Shown here: positions 17,772 through 24,893 of the stretch, piece by piece
Layout of the letters: every line of letters begins with the position of its first letter
Position numbering within the stretch: the first letter of the stretch is position 1
DNA from: JBBROS01 sp038229135
GTDB taxonomy: Bacteria; Pseudomonadota; Alphaproteobacteria; Acetobacterales; Acetobacteraceae
Length of the DNA: 45,658 nt
Direction of reading: 5' to 3'
Assembly (NCBI GenBank): GCA_038229135.1
Contig: JBBROS010000030.1
Coordinates: 1 to 45,658, forward strand
Notes under the pieces: model-generated
What the model was told of the DNA's origin: nothing
Database searches by the model: none
The model's input: only the letters and a program-made list of their open reading frames with translations
Translations under genes and position numbers: made by a program

Positions 17772-18506
17772 TTGAACCAGCTCGACCTCAACGGCCGCGT
17801 CGCCGTCGTCACCGGGGGCGCCCGGGGCATCGGCCGCGCCATCGCCGAGCGCATGCTCGCCTCCGGCGCCCGCCTGGCCTTGTGGGACGTCGACGCCCCC
17901 GCGCTTGCCGCCACGGGCCTCGAGGCCAGCACCCACGCGCTCGACCTCACCGACGAGCATGCCGTCCGTGCCGCCACCGAGGCCACACTCGCGCAGCACG
18001 GCCGCATCGACATCCTGGTCAACAACGCCGGCATCACCGGTGGCAACGCCCCCACCTGGGAGCTCACGCCCGACATCTGGCGCCGCACCATCGACGTGAA
18101 CCTGGTCGCCCCCATGCTCACCTGCGCCGCCATCGTGCCCATCATGGCCAAGGCGGGCTACGGCCGCGTCGTCAACATCGCCTCCGTCGCCGGCAAGGAA
18201 GGCAACCCGAACGCGAGCCACTACAGCGCGAGCAAGGCCGGGCTGATCGCACTCACGAAGTCCCTCGCCAAGGAGCTCGCCACCACCGGCGTGCTGGTGA
18301 ACTGCATCACCCCGGCCGCCGCCCGCACCGACATCTTCGCGCAGATGAGCGAGCAGCACATCGCCTACATGCTGTCCAAGATCCCGATGAACCGCTTCGT
18401 CGAGCCCGCAGAGATCGCCGCCATGGCCTGCTGGCTGGCGACCGAGGAGTGCTCCTTCAGCACCGGCGCCACCTTCGACATCTCGGGCGGCCGCGCCACC
18501 TACTGA
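17772..18506 (+). CDS. SDR-family NAD(P)-dependent oxidoreductase
   Basis: 244-residue classical short-chain dehydrogenase/reductase. The nucleotide-binding TGGARGIG is at 14-21, NNAG at 84-87, and the catalytic triad is Ser138 (NIASVAG), Tyr151 and Lys155 (YSASK). An Asp at position 39 after the second strand (LALWDVD) suggests preference for NAD(H). It starts with TTG at 17772, preceded by GGAGAA at a 5-nt spacing; no other start fits as well. It resembles FabG-like and polyol or sugar-acid dehydrogenases; the substrate is not assignable. It is divergent from the chemoreceptor gene. Confidence 0.9.
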   Translation: MNQLDLNGRVAVVTGGARGIGRAIAERMLASGARLALWDVDAPALAATGLEASTHALDLTDEHAVRAATEATLAQHGRIDILVNNAGITGGNAPTWELTPDIWRRTIDVNLVAPMLTCAAIVPIMAKAGYGRVVNIASVAGKEGNPNASHYSASKAGLIALTKSLAKELATTGVLVNCITPAAARTDIFAQMSEQHIAYMLSKIPMNRFVEPAEIAAMACWLATEECSFSTGATFDISGGRATY

Positions 18507-18617
18507 GCCGCGCCTCCTCCGAAGCCGCGCCTCCGACCGGCTCCGCCGACAGACGCGCTTCGGGCCGCCTGCGAGGTGGACCCGTCCGGCTTTGGGTTTG
18601 CTATCAGGAGTGTCCCC

Positions 18618-18875
18618 ATGAAGGCATTGTTCGCCGTCACTCGAACGCGCGGGCCGGCGTGGAAGGCCGACAAATCCATGGAACAACAAGCGAGTTGGAG
18701 GCCGCACGCGGATTTCATGAGCTCTCTTCAGGATGAAGGGTTCGTCGTGTTGGGAGGACCTCTGAACGGCACGACTGAAGTTCTGCTGATTGTACGCGCA
18801 AACACCGCCGAGGAGATCACTAGACGTCTGGCGGAGGATCCGTGGGGACCGGAGATGTTGACACTGCCAGAATAG
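18618..18875 (+). CDS. YciI-like small protein
   Basis: 85 residues resembling the YciI/YCII-related dimeric alpha-beta barrel family: MKALFAVTRTRGPAW, then HADFMSSLQDEGFVVLGGPL and a C-terminal LAEDPWGPEMLTLPE. Family members bind or transform small molecules and often have a catalytic-looking His/Asp pair; HADFM supplies the His. The ATG at 18618 is well supported by AGGAG 7 nt upstream. It follows the SDR gene by 111 nt on the same strand but its codon use is more mixed, so it may be independently transcribed. Confidence 0.75.
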   Translation: MKALFAVTRTRGPAWKADKSMEQQASWRPHADFMSSLQDEGFVVLGGPLNGTTEVLLIVRANTAEEITRRLAEDPWGPEMLTLPE

Positions 18876-18933
18876 CGGCGTGGACATTACGGCTTGGTCG
18901 TCTCGATTGAACGTCCGCCCCCGAAACCCGTCC

Positions 18934-19758
18934 CTATGCCGCGCCCGACACCAGCAGTGCCACCAGCGCCTGGTCGCCGGCGCATGCCGCCCGCCAGGGG
19001 ATGTGGGCCGGGACGCTGAGCAGGTCCCACGGCCCGAGCGGCACGCGGACCTCCTCTGCGCCGCGGTTCAGCCGCAGCAACGCGCCGCCTTGCTGGACCA
19101 TCAGCACCAGCGCCGACCCGGGGACGAAGGGCCCCGCCATGCGCCCGGGTTCGAGCCGCAACCACTCCACCGTCACCCCGGCCGGCCCTGCCAGCGCTCC
19201 CGGCTTGCCGCCCAGACCCCCGCCCGACACCGGCGCCAGCGCACCCTCGCCGAACGGCGCACCCCCCCACACCCGTTGCCCCGCCCGGAGCGTGTCGGGG
19301 GAGTGGTCGGGCCCGGCTGCCGGCGCAGTCCCGGAGGCAGGCTCGGGCACGTCAGCGACCGCACCCCCGATGGCGAACGCCAGCGCCCCCTCGGCCCCGC
19401 CCAGGCTCGCCCGCCACCCGCGCGGCGCCACCGCCACGTCCCCCGCCGCAAGTTGCACCGGGGCCCCCCTGGCGAGGCCCTGGGCAGGCCCATCGCTTCG
19501 CCGCAGGCTCGCGCGGCCGCGGCCCACCACGATCAATGCCGGGCCGGACCAGGTCGGCAACACCTCCCCGGGATCGGAAACCCCCGCCTCCAGCAACGCC
19601 GCCTCGAGCCGGAACCCATGCGCGCCCTCGATCACCGCGCCCGGCCCGGCCCCTGCAAGCAGCACGGCCACGCGGCCCGGGAAGCGCGCACCGAACCGTA
19701 CCAACCGCCCGCGCGCCGCAGCGTCGGCCAGGACGGACGCGGGCGCCCCGGCGATCAC
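18934..19758 (-). CDS. Cupin-like protein coupled to CoA ligase
   Basis: 274 residues beginning at GTG 19758, whose last two bases overlap the stop of the CoA-ligase gene (GTGA). Two cupin-like stretches are seen: EVLPTWSGPALIVVGRGRASLRR with QLAAGDVAVAPRGWRASL in the first half, and EPGRMAGPFVPGSALVLMVQQG with PLGPWDLLSVPAHIPWRA near the C-terminus. The fold is therefore probably a double cupin. The metal-binding His residues typical of cupin dioxygenases are mostly missing, so a binding or regulatory role is as likely as catalysis. Function inferred only from its coupling to the ligase. Confidence 0.65.
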   Translation of the reverse strand: MIAGAPASVLADAAARGRLVRFGARFPGRVAVLLAGAGPGAVIEGAHGFRLEAALLEAGVSDPGEVLPTWSGPALIVVGRGRASLRRSDGPAQGLARGAPVQLAAGDVAVAPRGWRASLGGAEGALAFAIGGAVADVPEPASGTAPAAGPDHSPDTLRAGQRVWGGAPFGEGALAPVSGGGLGGKPGALAGPAGVTVEWLRLEPGRMAGPFVPGSALVLMVQQGGALLRLNRGAEEVRVPLGPWDLLSVPAHIPWRAACAGDQALVALLVSGAA

Positions 19759-21404
19759 CGGAGCCGGAACCGCTGCAGCTTGCCGCTCTCGGTCCGCGGT
19801 AGCGCGTCGCGGAACTCCACGAGGCGGGGATATTTGTAGGGAGCGATCTCGGCCTTCACGAAATCCTGCAGCACCTTCGCCAGCGTGGCGTCGCCCACTT
19901 GCCCGGCCGTGGGCACCACGACCGCCTTGACCACCATGCCGCGCGCCTCGTCGGGCACCCCCACCACGGCGCACTCCGCCACGGCCGGGTGCATCAGCAG
20001 CACCGCCTCCACCTCGGGCCCTGCGATGTTGTAGCCCGAGCTCACGATCATGTCGTCCGACCGCGCCTGGAACCAGAAATAGCCGTCCTCGTCCTGGTGG
20101 AACGTGTCGCCCGTCACGTTCCAGCCGTCGATCACGTATCGTGCCTGCCGCGCGTCGGCGAGGTAGCGGCACCCCGTCGGCCCCCGCACGGCCAACCGCC
20201 CGGTGCCGCCCCGAGGCACGTCCCGCCCCTCGTCGTCGATCAGCTTGGCCTCGTAGCCCGGTACCGGCGTGCCGACGGAGCCGGGCCGCACGGCCTCGAT
20301 CGGGGCGGCGATGAAGATGTGCAGCATCTCGGTGCTGCCGATGCCGTCCATCAGCTTGAGCCCGGTCGCGTCGTGCCACGCGTGCCATGTGGGCGCCGGC
20401 AGCGTCTCGCCGGCGCTCACGCAGATGCGGAGGCTGCCGGTGTCGCCGGGCTGGAGCGCTGCGAGCATGCCGCGATAGGCGGTGGGCGCCGTGAAGCACA
20501 CCGTGGGCCGCTCGGCGCGGATAGTCGCAAGCAGCGCCTCGGGCGAGGCCTGCTCGAGAAGGACCGTGCTCGCCCCGATGCGCAGCGGAAACAGCACGAC
20601 CGCGCCGAGCCCGAACGTGAAGGCGAGCGGCGCCGTGCCGATGAACACGTCGTCCGGCGCCGCCCGCAGCACCTGCGCGCCGTAGCAGTCGCAGATGGCG
20701 AGCATGTCGCGGTGCATGTGGATCGTGCCCTTCGGCTGCCCCGTGGTGCCCGAGGTGAAGGCGATGAGACACGGATCGTCGGCGCGGGTGGCATGCGCCT
20801 CGAAGGCGGCAGGGGCGGCCGCCATCAAAGCGTCCAATGCGCCGCCACCGTCCCCCTCGGCGCTCATGCCGACCACCCGGCACCCGCCCGGCACACTGGG
20901 CCCCGCCTGCGCCACCGCCGCCTCGAGCTCGTCCAGCAGCCGGCCGTCCGACAGTGCGATGCCGATCCGCGCCTTCGCCAGCACGTAGGCCAGCTCCCGC
21001 GCGCGCAGCAGCGGCATGGTGGCGACCGCGATCCCGCCCGCCTTGATGACGCCCAGGTAGGCCGCCACCATCATCGGCGTGTTGGGCGCCCGAAGCAGCA
21101 CGCGTCCCCCTATGCGCAGGCCGAGCCCTCGCAGTGCATGCGCCACCCGGTTCACCCGGCCCTGCAAGTCCGCGTAGCTCCAGCGCACGCTCCCGAACCG
21201 GATGCAGGGCCGCCCGCCCTCGCCACGCTCCACCCAGCGGTCCAGCAGCTCGGCCACGCAGTTGAGTTGATCGCCGTATCGCGTCGACGGGCCATCGAGC
21301 AGGAGAACCGGCCAGGCATCGGCAGGCGGCAGGTTCGCGCGGGCAAAATCGTCGCGAGCCGACCCCACCTGGCCGTCGATCTCGTCCTGGTCGATCCGGT
21401 CCAT
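19755..21404 (-). CDS. Acyl-CoA ligase, benzoate/2-aminobenzoate-CoA ligase-like
   Basis: 549-residue ANL-superfamily AMP-forming ligase that should activate an aromatic or other carboxylic acid to its CoA thioester. The phosphate loop TSGTTGQPKG is at 217-226, then GIGSTEMLHIF (354-364), the hinge RSDDMIVSSGYNIAGPEVE (448-466) and the catalytic Lys542 in RTESGKLQRFRLR. The ending YKYPRLVEFRDALPRT-SGK resembles benzoate- and 2-aminobenzoate-CoA ligases. The start at ATG 21404 is the first in-frame ATG of the conserved N-terminus. It is translationally coupled to the cupin-like gene. The substrate is inferred by resemblance only. Confidence 0.88.
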   Translation of the reverse strand: MDRIDQDEIDGQVGSARDDFARANLPPADAWPVLLLDGPSTRYGDQLNCVAELLDRWVERGEGGRPCIRFGSVRWSYADLQGRVNRVAHALRGLGLRIGGRVLLRAPNTPMMVAAYLGVIKAGGIAVATMPLLRARELAYVLAKARIGIALSDGRLLDELEAAVAQAGPSVPGGCRVVGMSAEGDGGGALDALMAAAPAAFEAHATRADDPCLIAFTSGTTGQPKGTIHMHRDMLAICDCYGAQVLRAAPDDVFIGTAPLAFTFGLGAVVLFPLRIGASTVLLEQASPEALLATIRAERPTVCFTAPTAYRGMLAALQPGDTGSLRICVSAGETLPAPTWHAWHDATGLKLMDGIGSTEMLHIFIAAPIEAVRPGSVGTPVPGYEAKLIDDEGRDVPRGGTGRLAVRGPTGCRYLADARQARYVIDGWNVTGDTFHQDEDGYFWFQARSDDMIVSSGYNIAGPEVEAVLLMHPAVAECAVVGVPDEARGMVVKAVVVPTAGQVGDATLAKVLQDFVKAEIAPYKYPRLVEFRDALPRTESGKLQRFRLR

Positions 21405-21619
21405 CGGTCCCCCTGGGCGCACCCTGCTGGAGCTTGACGGGTCGTTCAAGTCTTCGCGGGGTACGCCATTGTCGCAAGACAAACGCTTCCTAACATCGCA
21501 ACGGTCTGTCGTGACATTTGCGGACGTGCACGATGTTTTTACCTTTTCGTTTGATACCGCAGGTCGGGAACGCGAGCAGGCAACGCGAGCCCGGTTTCGC
21601 GTCGCCCGCCACGGATACC

Positions 21620-22018
21620 ATGTCGATGACCTACGCCGCGGCCACCTCCGAGATGCATTCGATGGTCGGCAGATCCGGCGATGCCTCCTCCGGCGTGGGC
21701 GGCCTCGAACGGGTTGCTGCACTGCTCGGGCTGGTGCTGTTCCTGCCCTTAATGCTTGTAATCGCTGGATGTGTGCTGGCTGGGACACCAGGGCCGCTGT
21801 TCGTCCGCACCTACCGTGCATCACCCGGCGGACGGCTCGTCCGCCCCCTCGCCTTCCGCACCCATCGCCTGTTCGACCCTCAGGTGTTCGACGGCCGGGG
21901 CGGTGAGACGTCCACCTTCACCGGCCGCCTGCTCATCTCGTTCGGCATCGTCCGCTTGCCAGCCTTGGCCGACGTAGCCGCGGGCCGGATACCGCTCTCA
22001 GCGTTGGTTGACGCCTGA
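21620..22018 (+). CDS. Degenerate, short bacterial sugar-transferase-like membrane protein
   Basis: 132 residues with one hydrophobic segment (AALLGLVLFLPLMLVIAGCV) followed by TPGPLFVRTYRASPGGRLVRP and AFRTHRL. This is the layout of the polyprenyl-phosphate sugar transferases that begin exopolysaccharide synthesis. Where active enzymes read DELPQLWNVLRGDMSLVGPRP, this one has VRLPALADVAAGRIPLSALV, so the Asp-Glu pair and the terminal GPRP are gone. It is probably not catalytic. The start is uncertain (ATG at 21620, 21626 or 21656). The 215 nt upstream are AT-richer than the surroundings and contain no gene. Confidence 0.6.
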   Translation: MSMTYAAATSEMHSMVGRSGDASSGVGGLERVAALLGLVLFLPLMLVIAGCVLAGTPGPLFVRTYRASPGGRLVRPLAFRTHRLFDPQVFDGRGGETSTFTGRLLISFGIVRLPALADVAAGRIPLSALVDA

Positions 22019-22060
22019 CAAAACCTGACATGTCAGGCAAGCACGGTCGGCGAGCCGGAC

Positions 22061-22381
22061 TCAGTGAGTCCAGTTCTCCGCACGTCCATAGCGGAAATTG
22101 TCCGCATACGCCTTGGGCTTGACCGGACGGGTGGCGGGCGGCGTCTCCACCTCGTAGAGCACGCCGTTTGCCTGGGCATACGCCTCCGCAGCCTCACGCG
22201 TGTCGAAGCGGAGGCGGACCTGGCCCTGCATGTGGCCGCTGCCCCACCAGCCCATCATCGGGTCATTCACCTCCCGCTCGGCCGGCTCGTAGTCGAGCAC
22301 CCAAACGCCCGCCCCGGCCTGGCCGGACTGCGTGGCGGTCTTCGGCCGCTGGAAGATGCGGGCCCTCGGGTTACGGTCCAT
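22061..22381 (-). CDS. ETC complex I subunit (NDUFS4-like)
   Basis: 106-residue homologue of the 18-kDa accessory subunit NDUFS4 of respiratory complex I, found in alphaproteobacteria and mitochondria. Recognisable are ARIFQRPKTATQSGQAG, DPMMGWWGSGHMQGQVRLRF and the C-terminal YADNFRYGRAENWTH. It is peripheral and helps assemble or stabilise the matrix arm. The ATG at 22381 has GAGG upstream and lies 17 nt after the 3' end of tRNA-Pro, so it probably shares a transcript with that tRNA. Confidence 0.93.
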   Translation of the reverse strand: MDRNPRARIFQRPKTATQSGQAGAGVWVLDYEPAEREVNDPMMGWWGSGHMQGQVRLRFDTREAAEAYAQANGVLYEVETPPATRPVKPKAYADNFRYGRAENWTH

Positions 22382-22398
22382 CGCTCAACCTCAAACAC

Positions 22399-22475
22399 TG
22401 GTCGGGGCGGCCGGACTCGAACCGGCGGCCTCCTGTACCCAAAACAGGCGCGCTACCAGGCTGCGCCACGCCCCG
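22399..22475 (-). tRNA. tRNA-Pro(TGG)
   Basis: 77 nt including an encoded CCA. The acceptor arms CGGGGCG and CGCCCCG pair, with discriminator A. The anticodon stem CCTGT/ACAGG encloses TTTGGGT, giving anticodon TGG, and the T-loop reads GGTTCGAGTCC. It sits between the DUF192 gene (62 nt upstream) and the NDUFS4-type gene, all on the minus strand. Confidence 0.97.
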
Positions 22476-22537
22476 ACAGCGTACAACCGGTATAAGCGGT
22501 TCCCCCCGCTTGCGCCAGTCATGCGCGCCACCCTCGC

Positions 22538-22999
22538 TCACTTGAACAGCCGGCTCTCCACCCGGTCGCCCGCAGGGATGTCGAGCCGCCGCGCGGTCCC
22601 GGCCGCCAGCTCGAGCGTGGCCCGTACCGGGCCGCGGCTCTCGATGATCGCCAGGCTTTCGGGCACCGTGTTCTCCACCACCCGCCGGATCGTCCCGTCG
22701 GCGTTGATGAACAGCATGTCCAGCGAGCTGATCGTGTTGCGCATCCACATCGTGCTGTCCCGCGGCGTACCCCAGTCGAACAGCATGCCTCCATCCGCCG
22801 GCACGGACGGGCGGAACATCAGCCCGACCGACTGCTGGTCGGGCTGCAGCGCCATCTCCACGTTGAACACATGCCTCGCCCCGGCCCGCGTCACCACCGT
22901 CAGCGCCTCCTTCGGCAGCTCCGGCTGCGGCCCGGTCTGCGCCCAAGCGGGCAACGCTACCAGGACGGCCAAGGCCGCCAGAACCGAACGTCGCGTCAT
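22538..22999 (-). CDS. Secreted DUF192 protein
   Basis: 153 residues with a cleavable signal peptide (MTRRSVLAALAVLVALPAWA) and a DUF192 domain: VEMALQPDQQSVGLMFRPSV, GGMLFDWGTPRDSTMWMRNT, LDMLFINADGTI and the closing LELAAGTARRLDIPAGDRVE. The family is widespread in the periplasm, structurally a small beta fold, and has no settled biochemical function. It overlaps the stop of the HDAC-like gene by 4 nt (ATGA), so the two are translated together. Confidence 0.9.
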   Translation of the reverse strand: MTRRSVLAALAVLVALPAWAQTGPQPELPKEALTVVTRAGARHVFNVEMALQPDQQSVGLMFRPSVPADGGMLFDWGTPRDSTMWMRNTISSLDMLFINADGTIRRVVENTVPESLAIIESRGPVRATLELAAGTARRLDIPAGDRVESRLFK

Positions 23000-24147
23000 G
23001 CAAGCTCCCTCATGGCAAGATCAGCCACCCGCCGGACCTCGTCCCGCACCTCGCCCTCGCGGGGCGCGTCGCGGATCGTCGTGAACCAATGCTCCGGCGG
23101 GTTCCGGCCCGCGGCCCGGTTGTACACCAGCCCTCGCAGCACTGCCTCCGCCTCGGGCGTCGTGCGCCCGGGGATCGCGATCCCGTTCAGCGTCGCCCAC
23201 ACCCCGGCCCAACACCGCCCGACCGTATAAGGGTTGTAGCCGCCCCCGCCCGTGACGACCAGCCGCGGCGCCCCCCCGTCCATCGCCAGATCCTGCACCG
23301 CCCGCACAGCCTCCCAATACGCATTGTTGGACAGCGCGAGCCGCGCCAACGGGTCCTCCAGCAGAGCATCCGCCCCGGACTGGAAGAACACCGCCTGCGG
23401 CCGGAACCCGCGCAGCAGCGGCAGCACCGCCTGCTGCATCACCCACCGCATCTCGCTGTCGTTGAACCCCTCCGGCACGGGCAGGTTGCGCGCGAGCCCG
23501 CCCGCCCTGTCCTCCACGCGCCCGGTGAACGGCCAGCGCCCGGCCTCATGCACGCTGATCGTCAGCACCCTCGGATCGTCGTGGAACGCGTCCTGCACCC
23601 CGTCGCCATGGTGCGCATCGATGTCCACATACGCCACCCGCTCCAGCCCGGCCTCGAGCCAGCCGAGGATGCCCAGCACCGGGTCGTTCAGGTAGCAGAA
23701 CCCGCTCGCACGGTCGGGCCGCCCATGATGCGTGCCGCCGCCCGGGCAGTGCACCACGCCACCCCCGACCGTAAGTTCGCATGCGAGCATCACGCCGCCC
23801 GCGGAGGTCATGGGCCGGCGCCATATCTCCGGATACACCGGGTTCCCCTCCGCCCCGATCCGGAACCGCGTGCGGTCGGCCTCGCTCACGGCCTGCGTCG
23901 CCTCCGCCCGCTCCAACGCATCGAGGTATTCGGGCGCATGGAACCGCTCCACCGTCGCCCGCTCCGCCATGGGCGCCACGCGATACTGCTCGTCGTCCAG
24001 CCACCCCATCGCCCGGCACAGGTCGGTGCATATCGTCACCCGCGGGATCGCCAGGGGATGCGTGGGGCCGTAGGTCGAGCGGCGATAGATCTCGCTGCCG
24101 ATGTAGAGGGGAACAGGCACGCCCACCCATGTGCGCGCGCCACCCAC
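22996..24147 (-). CDS. Histone-deacetylase-family amidohydrolase (AcuC-like)
   Basis: 383 residues of the zinc-dependent class I/II-type deacetylase family, acting on acetylated proteins, polyamines or small amides. Active-site parts are visible: the His pair in GGGTHHGRPDRASGFCYLND, the zinc-binding VDIDAHHGDG, a second Asp in FFQSGADALLEDP and the transition-state Tyr in GGGGYNPYTVGRC. The start is uncertain. GTG 24147 is chosen because GGAG lies 9 nt upstream; TTG 24258, or a GTG seven codons further in, are alternatives. Conserved sequence begins at PLYIGSEIYRRSTYG. It is the first gene of the unit with DUF192 and tRNA-Pro. Confidence 0.9.
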   Translation of the reverse strand: MGGARTWVGVPVPLYIGSEIYRRSTYGPTHPLAIPRVTICTDLCRAMGWLDDEQYRVAPMAERATVERFHAPEYLDALERAEATQAVSEADRTRFRIGAEGNPVYPEIWRRPMTSAGGVMLACELTVGGGVVHCPGGGTHHGRPDRASGFCYLNDPVLGILGWLEAGLERVAYVDIDAHHGDGVQDAFHDDPRVLTISVHEAGRWPFTGRVEDRAGGLARNLPVPEGFNDSEMRWVMQQAVLPLLRGFRPQAVFFQSGADALLEDPLARLALSNNAYWEAVRAVQDLAMDGGAPRLVVTGGGGYNPYTVGRCWAGVWATLNGIAIPGRTTPEAEAVLRGLVYNRAAGRNPPEHWFTTIRDAPREGEVRDEVRRVADLAMRELA

Positions 24148-24374
24148 CTGGTCAAGCTCCGCCGGGTCGAAGGGCGGGAAAGCCGGGCGATCCCCCGGGG
24201 CGGTGGTGTCATGCGAAAGGCGACGAGCGCCGCGGTGGCGCCAGAGACGCACCCGCAACGATTCGATGCCGTGGCAAACGCATTTTGCTCACGAAGAATT
24301 GACGATCGATCCAACTTAGCATTTGGCTGCTCCGCCCGGCATCCGCACGGGCGAATCCAGTCTCGGAGCGTCCG
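24148..24374. other. Divergent intergenic region
   Basis: 227 nt between the HDAC-like gene (minus) and a small plus-strand gene. It should hold both promoters. Part could be coding if the HDAC-like gene starts further upstream. I see no clear promoter boxes or repeats. Confidence 0.4.
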
Positions 24375-24893
24375 GTGCCATATACGTCCAATACCACCTA
24401 CGTCGGCGGCCTGCCCGTCACACTCATCGCTGGCAACGATGGCACGGTCGTAACGCCGGGCACCCCCGCCGTGCAGGAGTTGCTGATCACCGGCAACCGC
24501 GACGCCGTCACATCCAACGCGACCCGCCTGGTCGCCATCGCCGAGGGCGACGGGGACAGCGTCACCACCGCCTCCAGGAACATGACGTTCGTGGCCGAAG
24601 GCGCCGATGCCACGCTCACCCTGCTGAGCACCGGCGGCACCGCGCTGATGGACCTTACCGATGCAACGACAGGGGCGGCGGCCGCCACCACGCTCGTTTC
24701 GAACGCCAACCTCGTGCAGTTCACCACGGCCTACGGCGCTCCCGAACGACGCTGCGGTCCAGGCAGCCTACACGGCAGCCTGGCACTGACACGACAGGCC
24801 ACCCTTCTTCCGCCCTCCCCTTGCGGGAGGCGCCGGGGGAGGGGTGGCCACACGCGTTCAGCCCCGTCGTCCAGCCCTAACGCTCCGAGGTGA
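24375..24893 (+). CDS. Hypothetical Thr/Ala-rich protein, probably frameshifted near its end
   Basis: GTG 24375 has GGAG 6 nt upstream. The first ~120 codons have strong G/C third positions and encode a Thr/Ala/Val-rich, probably beta-structured sequence (LVAIAEGDGDSVTTAS, TTLVSNANLVQFTTAY). No signal peptide or known family is recognised. From about 24735 the reading frame changes character and runs through a dispersed repeat into an Arg-rich tail that ends inside the convergent NDH-2 gene. In the +1 frame the sequence continues cleanly as ALPNDAAVQAAYTAAWH with a stop at 24787-24789. I think one base was gained around 24735, and the original protein was about 137 residues. Confidence 0.55.
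   Translation: MPYTSNTTYVGGLPVTLIAGNDGTVVTPGTPAVQELLITGNRDAVTSNATRLVAIAEGDGDSVTTASRNMTFVAEGADATLTLLSTGGTALMDLTDATTGAAAATTLVSNANLVQFTTAYGAPERRCGPGSLHGSLALTRQATLLPPSPCGRRRGRGGHTRSAPSSSPNAPR
24803..24849. repeat. Dispersed palindromic repeat A, copy 2
   Basis: Core CCCTCCCCTTGCGGGAGG followed by GGGGGAGGGG. It lies between two convergent genes, downstream of the likely original stop of the small hypothetical gene, and is translated in its extended tail. Confidence 0.7.

Noticed and set aside
21521..21540. Rho-independent terminator (CGTGCACG followed by a T run)
   Set aside because: The palindrome has no room for a loop and too few pairs to form a stable stem.
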